64,000 nt of DNA from the NCBI RefSeq assembly GCF_019139815.1, contig NZ_CP077079.1:5339001-5403000 (forward strand). The letters are read 5' to 3'. A program made the position numbers and the translations under genes. Every line of letters begins with the position of its first letter. The first letter of the stretch is position 1. This stretch comes from Pseudomonas asgharzadehiana (lineage in GTDB: Bacteria > Pseudomonadota > Gammaproteobacteria > Pseudomonadales > Pseudomonadaceae). The notes beneath the pieces were generated by a model, which saw only the letters and a program-made list of their open reading frames with translations, was not told the origin of the DNA and made no database searches. Positions 63,829 to 64,000 of this stretch are shown piece by piece.

Positions 63829-64000
63829 TCAGACAACCACGAGTTGCGCCTTTCTGCGGCAGATCAGCCCTGCTGTTAACTCATAGTAATAGATGGTCGC
63901 TGGTGCTGAGCAACGCAGGTAGTGCTCTAAAAACCATCTGGTGTGCTTTTCCTTCCAGGACCAAGGGGTCGCACAACTCCAGCGCTCACGAATCGCCTCG
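63829..64000 (-). CDS. 3' end of an unknown gene of the integrated element
   Basis: The minus strand is open from the window edge to TGA at 63829-63831, reading EAIRERWSCATPWSWKEKH and continuing with TRWFLEHYLRCSAP, ending RRKAQLVVV. It is 56 residues with a plausible composition (Trp- and Arg-rich) and an unbroken frame. The start is outside the window. I do not recognise the family. GC is lower than in the core genes to the left. Confidence 0.45.
   Translation of the reverse strand, partial: EAIRERWSCATPWSWKEKHTRWFLEHYLRCSAPATIYYYELTAGLICRRKAQLVVV

Overview
The window is chromosomal DNA of a Pseudomonas, most likely of the P. fluorescens group. It has high GC, and the gene order matches the P. 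aeruginosa PA4708-PA4772 neighbourhood as I recall it: heme uptake, dksA-gluQRS, cbrAB-crcZ-pcnB, folK-panBC, pgi, acs, pnp-rpsO-truB-rbfA-infB-nusA-rimP, secG-tpiA-glmM-folP-ftsH-rlmE, greA-carBA-dapB-dnaJK-grpE, recN/fur/bamE, smpB and lldRP-dld. It encodes a CbrAB/CrcZ system and a Pseudomonas-type tmRNA. Nearly all of it is core genome. The right end is the edge of an integrated element at the 3' end of the tmRNA gene, and the window stops about 1.8 kb into it.

Layout. 1-1837: end of a heme ABC transporter operon (hmuT, hmuU), minus strand. 1994-6151: Rieske protein, sfsA, an aminotransferase, dksA, gluQRS and the small membrane protein CbrX. 6135-11110: CbrA and CbrB, followed by the decoy RNA CrcZ with a recognisable sigma-54 promoter and CbrB sites. 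11258-15024: pcnB, folK, panB, panC; panD is not in its usual place. 15250-23949: pgi, acs, an MpaB-type oxygenase, an rRNA-methyltransferase-like protein and a DUF748 protein. 24102-34529 (minus strand): a two-BON-domain periplasmic protein, pnp, rpsO, truB, rbfA, infB, nusA, rimP, tRNA-fMet, tRNA-Leu(GAG) and secG. 34534-40331 (minus strand): tpiA, glmM, folP, ftsH, rlmE. 40437-51222: yhbY (plus strand), then a DUF4149-like gene, greA, carB, carA, dapB, dnaJ, dnaK and grpE on the minus strand. 51478-55703: recN, fur, bamE, rnfH, ratA, smpB. 55739-61334: lldR, lldP and an Fe-S D-lactate dehydrogenase, without lldD. 61471-64000: a small exported protein, ssrA, a tyrosine integrase with repeated sites around it, and a truncated unknown gene.

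How the genes work together. Carbon catabolite control links several parts of the window. CbrA/CbrB should activate crcZ through sigma-54, and CrcZ has six A-rich motifs of the kind that titrate Hfq/Crc. The same A-rich motif lies just 5' of the ribosome binding sites of acs (acetate activation) and lldP (lactate uptake), so the decoy and two likely targets sit together. Protein quality control is also concentrated here: dnaK and grpE have near-perfect sigma-32 promoters, and FtsH, SmpB and tmRNA are all present. The region 27-41 kb is the conserved translation/RNA block.

I found no wholly new multi-gene system. The points most worth a second look are the absence of panD and lldD from their usual operon positions, an intrinsic terminator in the carA leader, the ssrA-borne element with its repeated 9-mers and 18-bp inverted repeat, and a cluster of four GTAACA motifs upstream of panB that resemble CbrB half-sites.
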